From Zygnema cylindricum (lineage: Eukaryota > Streptophyta > Zygnematophyceae > Zygnematales > Zygnemataceae): a stretch of DNA of 33,853 nt. Positions within the stretch are counted from its first letter, which is position 1; the number at the start of each line of letters is the position of its first letter. Of the stretch, positions 1 through 10,679 are shown piece by piece. Position numbers and translations under genes: made by a program. Location: the NCBI GenBank assembly GCA_037447655.1, contig JBBHKE010000866.1, positions 104,244-138,096 of the forward strand, written 5' to 3'. A model generated the notes under the pieces. That model was not told the DNA's origin. It was given only the letters and a program-made list of their open reading frames with translations, and made no database searches.

Positions 1-178
<178 letters not shown>

Positions 179-930
179 GGGACTTCTTACCGATTCAAAA
201 ACGAAAGAAGACAAAACAGGAGGTCTCCGATCTAAATTAAGTGAGGAGAGAGAAAGGAGGATAGAGAGAGAGGAGAAGAATGAGAGAGAGAGAGAGAGAC
301 GAGGAGAGAGAGAAGAGAGAGAGGGAGAGAGAGAGAGAGAGATATAGAGAGAGAGAGAAAGAGAAAGAGAGAGAGAGAGGGGGAGAGAGAGAGAGAGGGA
401 GAGAGAGAGGCTATTTCATCTGGGAGAGGCAGAGAGAGGGAGCGAAAAATCAGATTCTTCTAGAAGAGAGAGCGAGAGGAAGAGAGAAAGTCCATCTCTT
501 CCGGAAGAAGAAGAGAAAGGGAAAGGCCATCTTTCCAAGGAGTGGGAGAGAAGGACAGAGGAAAGTACAAACTTAGTCACTCTTCTGGCAAAGAGTGAGA
601 GGGGGAGAGAGTGAGAGAGAGAGACCATACCATCTAGAGGTAAGGCATACGCTCTCTTTTGGGAGAGGGGAAGAGAGGGAGAGAAATAGTCCATCTCTCC
701 TAGGAGGGGGAGAGAGAGGGAGAGGGAAGGGGAGAGTGAGAGGGAAAGTCCATCTATTCTGGGAGAGGGAGAGAGAAGGACAAACGCTCTTCTGAGAGGG
801 GAGAGAGACGGGGATAAGGGGAATGAAATGAGGAGGAGAGAGGTAAACGTGGAGGCAGAGAGAGGGAAGGAGGAGGAGAGAGAGGAAAAGAGGGAGAAAG
901 AAAGAGGGAGAAGGAATGATGTATTCATTC
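179..930. repeat. purine-rich degenerate GA/GGA tract, no gene
   Basis: Long runs of GAGAGA and GGGAGA broken by short unique stretches. Open frames here encode only Arg/Glu on one strand and Ser/Leu/Pro on the other, as expected of polypurine DNA. I see no splice structure or conserved protein. Confidence 0.85.
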
Positions 931-1309
931 AATGTGTCTATCATAGGTTTAATTAAGAAGACATTAAAAAGAGGAAAAGTTTTTTTCAAAAAAAAAACAA
1001 AAAATGATCGACAGGTTTCCGCACGGACCTTTTTCTTTACATAAGAAATTTGGTTTATTTTCCAATTTGTACCGTTACTTTATCCACACTAATGACGGTG
1101 AAAATTGAGACACGTGCTCTTTCTTTTTTTTTTTTTTTTTCTCTTTCCCCCTTTTTTTTTCTTCAAGGTCTTAATGTCGTTCAAATTGCCCACAAAATCA
1201 AAAACTCCCAAAAAGGTCTCCCCCTCCCCCTCCCTCTCCCTCTCCCTTTCCCCCTCGCCCTCTCCCACTCCTCCGTATTACTATAAACCACACTAAATTT
1301 TGTTTAGAA
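931..1309. other. AT-rich stretch with no gene seen
   Basis: Contains a T17-type run near 1123-1140 and a CCCTCC-rich pyrimidine run near 1217-1262. No coding signal was recognised. Confidence 0.6.
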
Positions 1310-1655
1310 GTTTGATTCAACCCAAATAGTGTGGTTCCCAATGTAAAACTCCATGATGTGGCAACAATCAAGAAAAAAATCCGAAAAAACATAAAAAAAC
1401 GTCATTTCTCTCGGTCTCACATTTAGACTTAGTCAGAACCGGAAAATAAAGAGCTATTTCCAAAAACAAAAGAAAAAAAACATTAAAACAAACATCATTT
1501 CTCTCTGTCTCACGTCTTTGACTTAGTCATAGTTGCAAAATTAAGAGTAATTTCCCGAAAAACACAGGGAAAAAAAACCATAAAAAAAAAACAAAAAAAA
1601 ACATCGTTTCTTTCATCCAACTTTGACCTAAAGTCGTAATAATTGCAACACCTTC
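1310..1655. repeat. degenerate tandem repeat, about 90-100 bp period, 3-4 units
   Basis: Units start near 1390, 1481 and 1579, with a weaker one before 1390. Each reads roughly: A-rich tract, then CATTTCTCTC-GTCTCAC, then GACTTAGTCA, then a GCAA-A-TTAAGAG-like block. Neighbouring units differ by substitutions and small gaps, so the duplications are old. No protein is evident in any frame. Confidence 0.7.
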
Positions 1656-2272
1656 TACTTTAAAAAAATTTGTACCAAATGATATCTTTTTCAAACCGAG
1701 CTATTCACCAAAATGAAAGTAAAGTTTACAGACTAGAGTACAGATTCTTTAATTGAGACACCAAAAATAGTGTGGAATTTACTGATTTTGGGTATAATTT
1801 TGTGAAAATGGTTGACATGTACATGCTTCGTTATTGTTCCCTTGTTTTGTTTGTTTTCGTTTATTTTCCTTTCTCTTTTTATCTTTATTTTTCTAATTTT
1901 TTTTCTTTTCCCTTTTCTTTTTCCTTTACTTTTTATTTTTCAATTCCTTTTCTGTTTCTTTTTCTTTTCCTTTTGTCTATTTCAAATTTTTTTTCCTTTG
2001 CTTCACATGAAATAAGAATTTTCACTAATCGACACTAACATATGTGTAGATCATCTCCGTATCTCATTTAACTAAAAATTCCAGACGGAAAATTTAAACA
2101 ATTTTTCCCTCTTCAACCAAAACAAATCGAAACGAAAGAAAAGAAAGAAAAAAAAAAATATGAATTTTTATTCAATTTCTATTCTATTCCCAAGTACCGA
2201 TTCTTCCCAAACGAAAACGACAAATCCTGATCTTTTAACTTCAAATTCAAAAAAAAAAAAAAAAAAACTTAC
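1656..2272. other. AT-rich DNA, probable intron or intergenic, no gene seen
   Basis: Contains a long T/C-rich run (about 1845-2000) and A-rich runs. It lies on the 3' side of the J-domain exon, so it may be intron of that gene. No following exon could be recognised. Confidence 0.5.
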
Positions 2273-2396
2273 GTCAAAACCTCTTTGTTCATATTGTCGA
2301 CGTTTTTCAGGATCGATAAGTATCGAATACGAAAAATTAAGTTCTTTAAATTTTTCGGCAGCTTCTGGACTGTTCCCATTTTTATCCGGGTGAAAC
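2273..2396 (-). CDS. single exon of a DnaJ (J-domain) co-chaperone, ARG1/DnaJ15-like
   Basis: Reading the minus strand, a TTTTCAG acceptor precedes the exon and a GTAAGT donor follows it. The 124-nt exon is open in one frame (1 nt + 41 codons). It begins at FHPDKN, which contains the invariant HPD tripeptide that stimulates Hsp70 ATPase, and continues through helix III and the helix IV region (EAAEKFKELNFSYSIL, then DPEKRRQYEQRGFD). The string FSYSIL-DPEKRRQY followed by GF resembles plant ARG1/ARL2 (DnaJ15) proteins more than generic DnaJ. Only the second half of the J-domain is here. An upstream exon with helices I-II should lie at higher coordinates, but none was recognised between 2400 and 5800, so this may be a complete gene with an unrecognised exon or a fragment. 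The J-domain call is secure; the ARG1 assignment is tentative. Confidence 0.85.
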
Positions 2397-3011
2397 CTGA
2401 AAATTAAAAAAAAAAAAAAACATCATAGAAGTAAACAACAATAACCATATAAACAATAATTAAGTTACAAAAATAATAGTTTCTTAATCACGTTTCCAAC
2501 TGACAAATGATACACAAGAAAAGCGAAATAGTTCTTTTTTGCCAAAAAAAGGGTTTGAAATTGAAAGAGAGTATAAATATATTTACATCTAAACTTTAAA
2601 TTGATGAGTCATTTAAGAGAGACCGCATAAAAAGTGAAAAAATAATCCCTTTGGGAAAACAAAATCCATTAGTGGTTTGACACATGAATCTGAATAAAAA
2701 CTGGACAAAGGCTGGAGTTTGGAGCAACATGAAGATGCAAGAGGGAAACAGATAAATGGAAGAGGGAGAGGAGGAGGAAGAGGGAAGGAGGAAGAGGAAG
2801 AGGGAGGAGAGAAAGAGGAATTATAAGAGGGACAGGGAGAGGGAGGGAAGAGAGTGGTAATGGGAGAAAGGGATTAGAAAGAAAAGTTTTGAGAGGAGCA
2901 CAGCAAGGAAGGAGAAGGGGAGGAAGGGAGAGAGGGGGGGGAGGGGAGAAGAGAGGGCGGAGAAAGAGAGAGAGGGGGGAGAGAAAGGGAGAAAAGAACA
3001 AGGGGAAAAAG

Positions 3012-3054
<43 letters not shown>

Positions 3055-3816
3055 AGGAAGAGGACCATAAGGAGAATCAACAAGCTATAATTTATTTAGT
3101 TTTAACTTCATCATCCTTCTATAAATGTTTAAAACATATAATACAGGAAGTAACTCTTTTAAAAACAAATCTGAAGATATATGAAAGAAACCATAGAATT
3201 TATGGGAACAAACGTAGAAAATCCTTTCAAAAATATTGAAATTGACACAGATGTCCATAAAATTACATAAAATAAACACATACTTACATATAGATTTTCA
3301 TTTTTATATGCAATAGACATAGAATTGAAATTAGCGAATTTTAGGTATTAATCCCAAAAAAAATCCAAAAATGTATTCCTTAATGCAAATAAAAAACAGA
3401 ACAATATAACAATATAAATAAGAATAGAAGTCAAACTTTTAATTAAAAAAATGGATTTAAAGTTCACTTAACTAGAAAGTCTGGATTATATTGAATTTCA
3501 GTTAAGGGGAGAGGGGGAGAGGGGGAGAGGGGAAAGGGGAGGGAAGCGAGGGGAGGGGAAAAAATGCATTTCAACTTAACTTAACTTACAAAAAAACCAA
3601 AAAAAAAAGGGATGTCAGCTTCTGTTAAGAAAAAAAAAAAAAATGGATCTTTCCTCCTCCCTTCCTCCTCCCCTCCTCCCCCCCCCCTTCTCCCTCCCCC
3701 TCCCCGTCCCCCTATCTCTACCCCTCTTACATTCATACATGTTTACTTTCAAACTCAAGCCAATCCTTCAACTTCAATTAATATTAAAAGAAAAAAAAAC
3801 TGGATTTCAACTCCAG

Positions 3817-3848
<32 letters not shown>

Positions 3849-3866
3849 CAAAAAAAAAAAACTCAC
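2397..3866. other. low-complexity intron/intergenic DNA
   Basis: Includes a GGGAGA-rich tract (about 2758-3060) with a perfect (AG)n run near 3017-3046, a (GGGGAGA)n run near 3505-3560, a CCTCC-rich run near 3652-3712 and a (TAA)n run near 3817-3843. I searched the minus strand for a J-domain N-terminal exon and found none. Confidence 0.6.
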
Positions 3867-4301
3867 ACCATAACGCTCCCGTAACGGAAGGTCTGTTTTC
3901 AGCTCCGTTGAAAATTGCACACGTGTCGCTTCTGCTCGAACTCCCCTTACATTTTTTGGATTTTTCACTAAAGACAAAAAACCTCCTCCTCCTCTTCCTC
4001 CCTTCACTCCACTTTCCAAAGATTTTTTTCTCCAAAAAGAAGAAGCTAAACCTAATTCCTCTCCGATTTTTCTTTTTTCTGACCTAACCCTAACCCTAGT
4101 CCTAACCCTAATTTGATTGTCAATCCTAAAGGGTTCCTTAACCCTAAAATTTGAGAAAGTTGAATGGGAAATAGGGTTAAGGGAAGAGAGAGAGAGAGGG
4201 AGGAGAGAGAGGGAGGAGGAATCCATCATAGCAGTACATGTAGGACGACGGAGGGGAGGGAGAGGAGAGAGAGAGAGAGGAAAGGAGACGAGAGAGGTCA
4301 T
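3867..4301 (-). CDS. possible first exon of a plastid-targeted protein (unidentified)
   Basis: On the minus strand an ATG at 4301 opens 145 uninterrupted codons ending at a consensus GTGAGT donor. The N-terminus is rich in Ser, Leu and Pro and lacks acidic residues; then comes an Arg/Val-rich stretch, then VRGVRAEATRVQF, which looks like a transit-peptide cleavage region. The DNA just upstream in transcription (4331-4446) is full of AAACCCTA telo-box motifs, common near plant transcription starts. I do not recognise the protein. It ends in phase 0, whereas the J-domain exon 1.5 kb downstream needs a preceding exon ending in phase 2, so the two cannot be joined directly. The low-complexity composition makes a chance open frame possible. 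Confidence 0.33.
4083..4150. repeat. telomere-like CCCTAA cluster
   Basis: Several CCCTAAC/CCCTAAA copies with interruptions. It falls within the possible first exon, so it weakens or complicates that call. Confidence 0.7.
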
Positions 4302-4330
4302 GGATGATAGACTTAGAGTTTTTCAGACTT

Positions 4331-4446
4331 GTTAGGGTTTTTCTAGGGTTTTTTTAGGTGTTTTTAGGTACTTTCTAGGGTTTCTGAAGTTTTTCAGGGT
4401 TTTCAGGACTTTTTAGGGTTAGGGTTAAGGTTAAAGTTAGGGTGAG
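4331..4446 (-). promoter_or_regulatory. telo-box-rich segment (TTAGGGTTT repeats)
   Basis: Ten or so TAGGGTTT/TTAGGG motifs lie in about 115 bp, spaced by T-rich DNA. On the minus strand this reads AAACCCTA, the plant telo-box, immediately upstream of the possible start at 4301. It could equally be a decayed interstitial telomere tract. Confidence 0.5.
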
Positions 4447-4696
4447 GGCAAGGTACACATGGAAGCTCTGAAAAAAACTAGGTCAAAAAAGTTAAAATAA
4501 AGGCCAAAAGTCAAAAAAGATTGAAAAAAACTTAAAAAAGAGAAAAAATGAAAAAACCTTTAAGGTAAAAAGTAAAAAAAAAATGGTTTTATCCGAAAAT
4601 GCATGAGAGAAAGCTCTAAAGATTCCTCAAATGCTTCCGTTTCGTGCAGTACGTTCTGTACTATGTTAAAATTAAGTGCGAACTTTTACTTATTGT
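4447..4696. other. A-rich DNA with no feature recognised
   Basis: Repeated short AAAAAAG/GTCAAAAAA runs; no coding signal. Confidence 0.5.
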
Positions 4697-5461
4697 GCTA
4701 TACACCGTGAATCGCTATTCGTGTTAATGTTTTTTTCGTCTCCGTACACATAACACATGTCCGATTGTGAAACTGACGGTTGTGTTTGTAAGGTAAGATT
4801 CTCAGCTACCGATTGGCGGTCTCAAATTGAAAATCGGATGAGTGTGTACGCAGAAAAATGTCTACTTTTACTGGACAAGTGTGTTTCCGTTTTACTGGAA
4901 TTGTATATTGTCTCGGACGAACATCGCGTAATATCCTATACAGTAAACAGCCAATCGCTATTAGAGTAAATAACGCTAATTCGGTGCCCCCCCCCTTTTT
5001 TTTTTCTCCCCGAAATACAATCAATAATTCTATTTTTTCCTTTACGCCTTTTAGGGTTCTTTTTTTAATTAGCGTTAATAATGGAAGTACACCGCCATGT
5101 TTTTAGTGTGGTATGCGAACAGGGTTTTTCCGTACCAAAATGTACTTTCTGAAATAAAAATGTACAAAAAGACATTTAATGTAATTACGCACGCATGTGA
5201 ATGTGCACTGGAAAAAGAGACGCAAACTCGAGTATTCAGTTTTTGGCGTACGAATTGTCAGATTTTGTACGGATACATAAATTGATGTAGACATCAACAC
5301 GGCTGGCATTTATTATTCGAAAAAACCCAAATAAGAATTAGTGATTAATTAGTATATATGTTATTTTTGGAGAAAAAAAAACCCAATTAGCGTTAATAAC
5401 ACTATTTTTTTTACGCTATTTATTCCTTTACTCTAATAACGATTCACGGTGTACAATAGCG
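4697..5461. mobile_element. MITE-like element 1, CACCGTGAATCG family
   Basis: The left end reads GCTATACACCGTGAATCGCT and the right end, reverse-complemented, reads GCTATTGTACACCGTGAATC followed by a TTATTAGAGT block, so the 765-bp segment is bounded by ~30-bp imperfect terminal inverted repeats. Internal AATTAGCGTTAATAA motifs recur near both halves. There is no transposase-sized frame, so it looks non-autonomous. Related copies lie at 14689, 29434 and 29685. No target duplication was identified. Confidence 0.7.
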
Positions 5462-5863
5462 CCTCAGCCAATGTCTCGTGGTTATATATTGTGGCGTGTG
5501 TAATCACGCATTTCAACATAGCGAAACAAGCACCATGAAGGATCAAGACGCTCACAAAACCGGAAAGTACGTCGATCAAGACGTGACAATACGAACCAAT
5601 GGGAACGAACCTTTCTCCGCGGATGACCAATTGTTCCAACTTCTTGCACGCATATGATTGGAGGAATCCACCCACCTCCGGAAGTACAGATTCAACTGTC
5701 TTTTATTTAAATTCCACTCAATCGTTTCTATTATTTTTTGAAGCGTAGGAAAATTAGTCCCATTTCCTTTGTAGCAAAGCATACTGGTTGCAGTTAAACT
5801 TAGGGTAAATTTCCATTAGTGGTTTTTGTAATTGTAAGGCCAACTCTACGGGCTAGGCTAATT
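5462..5863. other. unassigned repeat-like DNA
   Basis: No recognised gene. Short open minus-strand frames exist but match nothing I know. The block near 5800 (CTTAGGGTAAATTTCCATTA) resembles the left edge of the neighbouring AAGTTCCATCA element and may be a relic of another copy. Confidence 0.4.
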
Positions 5864-6542
5864 GAGTCAATGTTCCATCACGAAGAGCATATAAACCACG
5901 TGTTATACATTGAGTGGCACCACGTGGGTTTTGAACAGATATTTAAAATCTTTTAAAAACCTTCACACGGACAAATTTCACTTCAAATCTTCACTTGCGT
6001 ACCATGTACCTGCGTACCAAGTCATAATATAACATAACTTTTGTACTTTTTGCAAACGCTAGTCTTTTACGCCGACTTAGTTTTTAGGGTTCCAGTTTTC
6101 GATCATAACGAAAATCTTTTGCCAGAAATAGTGTGACAAAGAGCGTTGCTATAAATAGCGCGACGAAGGACCGTTTCGAGATTACTATTTTAATTTTCAG
6201 TTGCATTTTGAAAAGTACATACCATGTGCAAATTTTGTCATTTTTTGTTGGCTGTCCATCGTGACACATAGCTTGATCGTCCAGCGTGTCGCGATTAATT
6301 TTTTTCTTTATCAGCCAACCCACCTCCTTTAGGTAAGTTGGCAACTACATAGAAAAATTAAGTGAACGCCTCGTAGATCAATATCCGACGGTGAGTGTTA
6401 CCTCCAAGACCTTCAAAGAGTATTGGTAAGATTCTTTGTAATGTTGTTTCGCGTATAAAACAAAATAAGCGGTACAGTTTGGTAAGGTTAATCACCGATT
6501 TCTGTAAACTACCCCACTTTTTTACTGATGGAACTTGACCCT
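5864..6542 (-). mobile_element. non-autonomous TIR element, copy A (inverted)
   Basis: Bounded by GAGTCAATGTTCCATCA on the left and TGATGGAACTTGACCCT on the right, which are inverted repeats of each other. Its 679 bp align end to end with the reverse complement of 7918-8592. It lacks coding capacity and is about the size of a MULE/hAT-type MITE; the superfamily is unassigned because no target duplication is clear. Confidence 0.75.
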
Positions 6543-6827
6543 TACCTGTTGAGTGATACTTTCATACTTTAGTGTCGTTTTGTTTGCAACTTGTTGATAA
6601 GCGTGCATTTGCGCGTCCATAGTATTTTATTCTGTTATACTTTGTTTGATTCTTTACGTCCAAATGTTTTCGTAAAGAAAAAATTAGCGAGAGAGGGGAA
6701 ACGAGTCCTCTATCAAGAAACCTTTTAGTGGAACAAATTGAGTTATTTTTAGATCAATAGATCTCGAATGCAAACCAAAAAGGAAAAGCTAAGGCGTCTT
6801 TGAATACGGTCTTTCTCGAGAAGTATT
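6543..6827. other. spacer with no feature recognised
   Basis: AT-rich DNA between a TIR element and an LTR fragment; no coding signal. Confidence 0.4.
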
Positions 6828-7345
6828 TGAAACTCTGAGACCTCAATAAGTCCTCAGAGTGGACAGCTTCTAAGAAGCCTCTAGGATAACCTTGACCCCT
6901 TTGTGTTTCAGCAAGAACAACTGCCACCCTGGCAGACAAAAACTCTCACCAACTTCACCCTTTTGAAGGCAAGACTCCCCTGAATCGATAGCAAAAAGAA
7001 TCTCTGAATTTGCTCCCTTGAGCAGTAAGTTATGGAGGGTAAAAGTTGACCTTTTGTAAAAAAGCTCTTAGGGAGAGAGAGTCCTATCTCTTAATTTTTC
7101 TAAGTCCTATGTCTCTCCCAGACTCTATCTACTGATGTACGGAGCCAATCAGATTACTCCTCCGTACACAAAAGTACAGCTGCCGGTGTACTTTCTGTAC
7201 GAACATTGTATGACATGGCCTAAATGTCGACACGTGGTATATCCGGATTCGCTCCCTTAATCCTCGGAGATGCCGTGATCCAATGTCATTCCGCCACGTG
7301 TCATCCGATGTGGCGATGACCAAAAACCGCCGAAATCCAGCCTGT
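6828..7345 (-). mobile_element. truncated Copia-family LTR (3' half)
   Basis: Aligns over about 515 bp with the 3' half of the solo LTR at 16920-17969, in the same orientation. It starts at the same terminus (TGAAACTCTGAGACCTC here against TGTAACTCTGAGACCTC there; on the minus strand the LTR ends in CA). Shared blocks include the ACTTACTGCTCA segment in reverse complement and an ACGTGTCATCCGATGTGGCG block near 7295-7315. Similarity stops near 7345, so the 5' half is missing or replaced. No internal retroelement genes are attached. Confidence 0.7.
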
Positions 7346-7439
7346 GTCGTTTCACGGTTGAAGAATATGCATTTTGCCTCTGCGTCGCTTCTCCGCTCGA
7401 CGTGAAATGGCATCGAAATCTTGAGACCCCTGGCGAAAT

Positions 7440-7875
7440 AAAATTCGTACCAGGCGCAAACAGACAAAACCAAACAAATTGTATACTTTGCTTTGTCGTA
7501 CCTGAACGCAAACAAACAAAACATAGCGGATCGTGCACTTTTCGTCGTCGCTTGAATTCTTTTGAAATTTTTTGAAATTTTTTTACACGTGCGAATACGT
7601 GTTTCTATCTGTTTTTCGAAAATACTTTGTTTTAAAACACATCTTCCCTGTTTTTTAAAAAAATGTTTGAAGATGACATTTTTTGGCGTGGTCGTGAGTC
7701 GAAGAACACAAGACGACAACATGAAGTACATCCTAAATTCGATGATAACGCAAAATTTACTTCTCATTTTCTCTATTTTTTTGTACGGTTAAAACCTGTG
7801 CAGTACGCCTCTAAGTTTTACAGGAAAACGACAAAAAAAAAACTCTTACTTAGGCACATGGAGACGCACCCTTAG
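7440..7875 (+). repeat. copy of the palindrome-forming repeat family, with a residual open frame
   Basis: From about 7560 to 7870 this matches the reverse complement of 13140-12840 and the direct strand of 12567-12818. The 7663-7875 frame (71 codons with its stop) contains HPKFDD, FFVR, QYASK and RKTTKKK. The equivalent minus-strand frame at 12881-13084 keeps HPKFDD, FFVRSQLRQY and KL. The largest alignment gap between the copies is 9 nt, which would preserve frame. This hints at a decayed coding sequence, but no known domain is recognised. Confidence 0.55.
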
Positions 7876-7917
7876 CCGCAAAAATGAAATCTAACCGCGA
7901 AGCGTTACATTGAACTT

Positions 7918-8592
7918 AGGGTGAAGTTCCATCAAGCGAAAAGTGGCGTAGTTTATAGAAATCCGCGACCCTCTGTACCAAATTGTACTGCATGTTTTGT
8001 TTTTATACGAAAAACCACATTACAGAGAATCTTGCCGATACTCTCCAAAGGTCTTCGATGTAATAATGGCCGTCGGACGTTCATCTGCGAGGAGTTCGCT
8101 TCATTTTTTTTTGTAACTGTCAACCCACCTCTAGGAGGTTGGTTGGCAGATACAAAAACAATAAAACGTGACACGCTGGACCATTAAGCTACGTGTCATG
8201 ATGGAAAACCAACACAAAATCTTAAGATTTGCACACGACACGCGGTTACCAAAATACAACCAAAAACATAAACGATATTTCGTAACATTCCCTAGTCACG
8301 CTATTTTCGGTAACTTTTGTTCGCCACACTTTCTCTCAAAAGACTTTCGTTATGTTCGAAAACTGAAACCCTAAAAAATGAGTTGGTGTACAAATTGGCG
8401 TCTGCAAAATGTATAAAAGTTATGTCGTATGACTACTTCGTACGTAGGTACATGGTACGCAAGTCAAGATTTAAAGTTAAGTTTGTCGGTGCTAAAAATA
8501 TGCAAGATATTTAATATCTAATAATAGCTTGCGTGGCGCCAATCAATTTAGAACATGTGGCTTACAAACTCTACGTGATGGAACTTCGACTC
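7918..8592 (+). mobile_element. non-autonomous TIR element, copy B
   Basis: Starts AGGGTGAAGTTCCATCA and ends TGATGGAACTTCGACTC, matching copy A (5864-6542) in inverted orientation at nearly the same length (675 and 679 bp). Its right end abuts the Copia 5' LTR exactly, so the LTR element probably inserted at or inside its terminus. Confidence 0.75.
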
Positions 8593-9545
8593 TGTTGAAA
8601 AGAAGTAATTAATATTCACTTCTTAATTTAGACTCTAGAGTGAAGAGAGAGAGAGAGAGAGAGAGAGAGTCACCATGGCTGCCGCCATAGTAGAGAGAGA
8701 GAGTCACCATGGCTGCCGCCATAGTCAGAAAGAAACAGGTAGACAGGTAGACAGATTGATAGATTGCCAAAATGTTGCCCTTGACCACATTTGAACCAAG
8801 GTCTGCAACATATGACATAAACATACTCCTTAACCATTATGCAATGACGAAACGATCGCGTATTCAGTTCACTATGTATTTAAAGTGTTACGCAAAACGT
8901 CACTTTCATTAAAATATACCAAAATTGACGAAACGACATCTTTAGTCAAACGGCACTCGTAGACTCGAATCTAACCGTGTAAAATACATGATCAGACAGA
9001 TGTCGTTGCCCCTGCCAAACCCGAATGAATATTCGGCGGCTTTCAAACATAGCGGCGCGCTGTACCACGTGGCGCCACATCATTAGACGCCAGAAAGGAT
9101 GGGAGGAGGAACAATGGCTCCAATGTTGACAAGTGTCAACCAGAAAGCCATGTTGTACAATGGTTGTACAAAAAGTACAATCGACCACTATACTTTCTTG
9201 TACTATACGCTTTTTTTATTGGCCGAGGGTAGAGTAGTAAGTTTTTGTGAGTAGGAGTTAAGGGACTTAGCGTGTTTGAGGCGCATCTCTCCAGGTGACC
9301 TTTTGTATTTATAGGCCATCATTGGCCAGCCATAACTTACTGCTCAGGGGAGCAAATTCAGTGATTCTTTTTGCGTTTGAATCAAAGGAGTCTTCTCCTC
9401 ACAGGGTTGAGGGTGGTCAAAATATTTGTGTGCCCGGGCGGCACTTACTCAGTGGGAAAGTGAAAGGGTCAAATATTACCTAAGAGGCTTTCCATATGCT
9501 GCTCATTCTGTGGGTTCAAGAAGACCACAAAGTTTTAGGTTATGG
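8593..9545 (+). mobile_element. Copia element 5' LTR
   Basis: Begins TGTTGAAAAG and aligns in order with the full solo LTR at 16920-17969 (which begins TGTAGAAACT on its own strand). Corresponding blocks are: the start, a CATGGCT-containing block, a tRNA-like module, an ATTCGGCGG/CACGTGGCG block, the ACTTACTGCTCAGGGGAGCA block and a closing AAAGTTTTAG block. A (GA)n run and a duplicated GTCACCATGGCTGCCGCCAT segment near 8669-8725 are private to this copy. A clear primer-binding site after the LTR was not found. Confidence 0.65.
8787..8844 (-). other. tRNA-like pol III promoter module inside the LTR (antisense)
   Basis: On the minus strand a good A-box-like block (TTGCATAATGGTTAAGG, 8844-8828) is followed after 30 nt by a B-box-like block (GGTTCAAATGT, 8797-8787). 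The spacing is that of tRNA genes and tRNA-derived SINEs. The T-stem does not pair properly, so this is not a functional tRNA. The solo LTR carries an equivalent module at the same relative position. Confidence 0.55.
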
Positions 9546-10588
9546 GCCCACCCTCTAGGGGTACCTATATTTAATGGATCAGACTTTCTATATTGGGAAA
9601 TGATGATGGAGGGATAACTTTTTGAGAAGCACCTATGGGGCATAGTGTCTGGGCAAATTCGATGCCCACCTCCACTTGGGTTTGGAGGAACACGTAATTC
9701 CGTCACAACAGCTGTTAAAACATCAGCCACCATCACAAACGATGACGAGGAAGGGGAGGAAACAATCATAGAAGGAGAAAAAGGAGGAGTTGCTTCTCGA
9801 GGGACTCCATTGTCAAGAACGATACGGACAGCAGCACCACCAGCAATGGTGACAAGGAGTCAGACTAAACAGTCTGAATATGAAAACTGGAATTATATGG
9901 ACAAGGTGGCTAATCTCTTTATTTTCAAAAGTGTAGTGAAAGGTATTGCCATTCCTCTTATGCATATTAGATCTTCCTCTCAGATTTGGATATCTATGGT
10001 AAACAAAAATAAGAGTGGGACGTTGCAGCAGGAACAGCTGGCAAAAAATAAGATTTCAGCTTATACTTACAAGGGAGGAAGTATGAATGATTATTGCAAT
10101 GACTCGGGAGAATTATTCAGAGATCTAGAGAGCGCAAGAAACTCATGGCCTGAGAGGAAAAGAGTAAATACATTGATAATGAAACTACCTGAAGAGTATG
10201 AGAATATCATTAATCGGTTGCAGGATCTAGGTGATAGCAATTGGAATTGTGATGATACAGTGGGGATGATTTTAGTGAAATAGAGTACCATAGAACTTAG
10301 GAGAGGAAGTTCGAGTGTTCAAGCATTGGATGCCGGATCTGATTGGCGAAGAGTCATGAGGAAAAGGGAAAGGACCCCTATCGAAACTTTGGAGGAAAAG
10401 GACAAGGAGGTGGCATATTTGATCGACAAGGGAGAGGAGCTCCTCGAGGTGGATTATGTCACTTCTGCAAGAAATCGGGACATTATATGGCAGATTGTGT
10501 CAAGATTGCAGATCTTCGACTGAAAGATGGACAAGGTTCCTCAAAAGATGGAGGAAAGAAAAAGATTTTTTCTGACTCAAGTTCATGA
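9546..10588 (+). pseudogene. Copia gag (capsid/nucleocapsid), inactivated
   Basis: Gag binds element RNA in the virus-like particle. The start of the UBN2-type capsid is visible at VPIFNGSDFLYWEMMMEG (about 9561-9614), then a stop at 9615-9617, then LFEKHLWGIVSG. The 9645-10283 frame continues with the alpha-helical capsid, including YKGGSMNDY and a KLPEEYENIINRL segment. After another stop and a frame change, the 10343-10588 frame carries a CX2CX4HX4C zinc knuckle (CHFCKKSGHYMADC, about 10457-10498) in a Gly/Lys-rich basic tail. Several stops and frameshifts show it is dead. An acidic DDEEGEE insert near 9740 is unusual for gag. Confidence 0.85.
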
Positions 10589-10679
10589 CGAGGAAGAAGA
10601 TGACGTAACCCAACTGGAATAGGAGCTTAGCTTCTTTTTAAAACAAAAACCACTGAGAAGCATGTAGGCATTCTACGAA

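Noticed and set aside
280-989. Open frames with long Arg/Glu or Ser/Leu/Pro runs
   Set aside because: They are translations of GA-rich repeats; no domain, splice site or codon bias supports a protein.
1198-1392. Gly/Arg-rich minus-strand frame
   Set aside because: Encoded by the CCCTCC tract; no supporting structure.
2669-3083. Overlapping Leu/Ser/Pro-rich frames
   Set aside because: Same cause: purine-rich low-complexity DNA read on the opposite strand.
7129-7767. 212-codon minus-strand frame
   Set aside because: It runs across the LTR fragment and the neighbouring repeat, two unrelated sequences, so it is accidental.
8787-8844. Functional tRNA gene
   Set aside because: A- and B-boxes are present but the T-stem does not pair and no acceptor stem closes; it is at most tRNA-derived.
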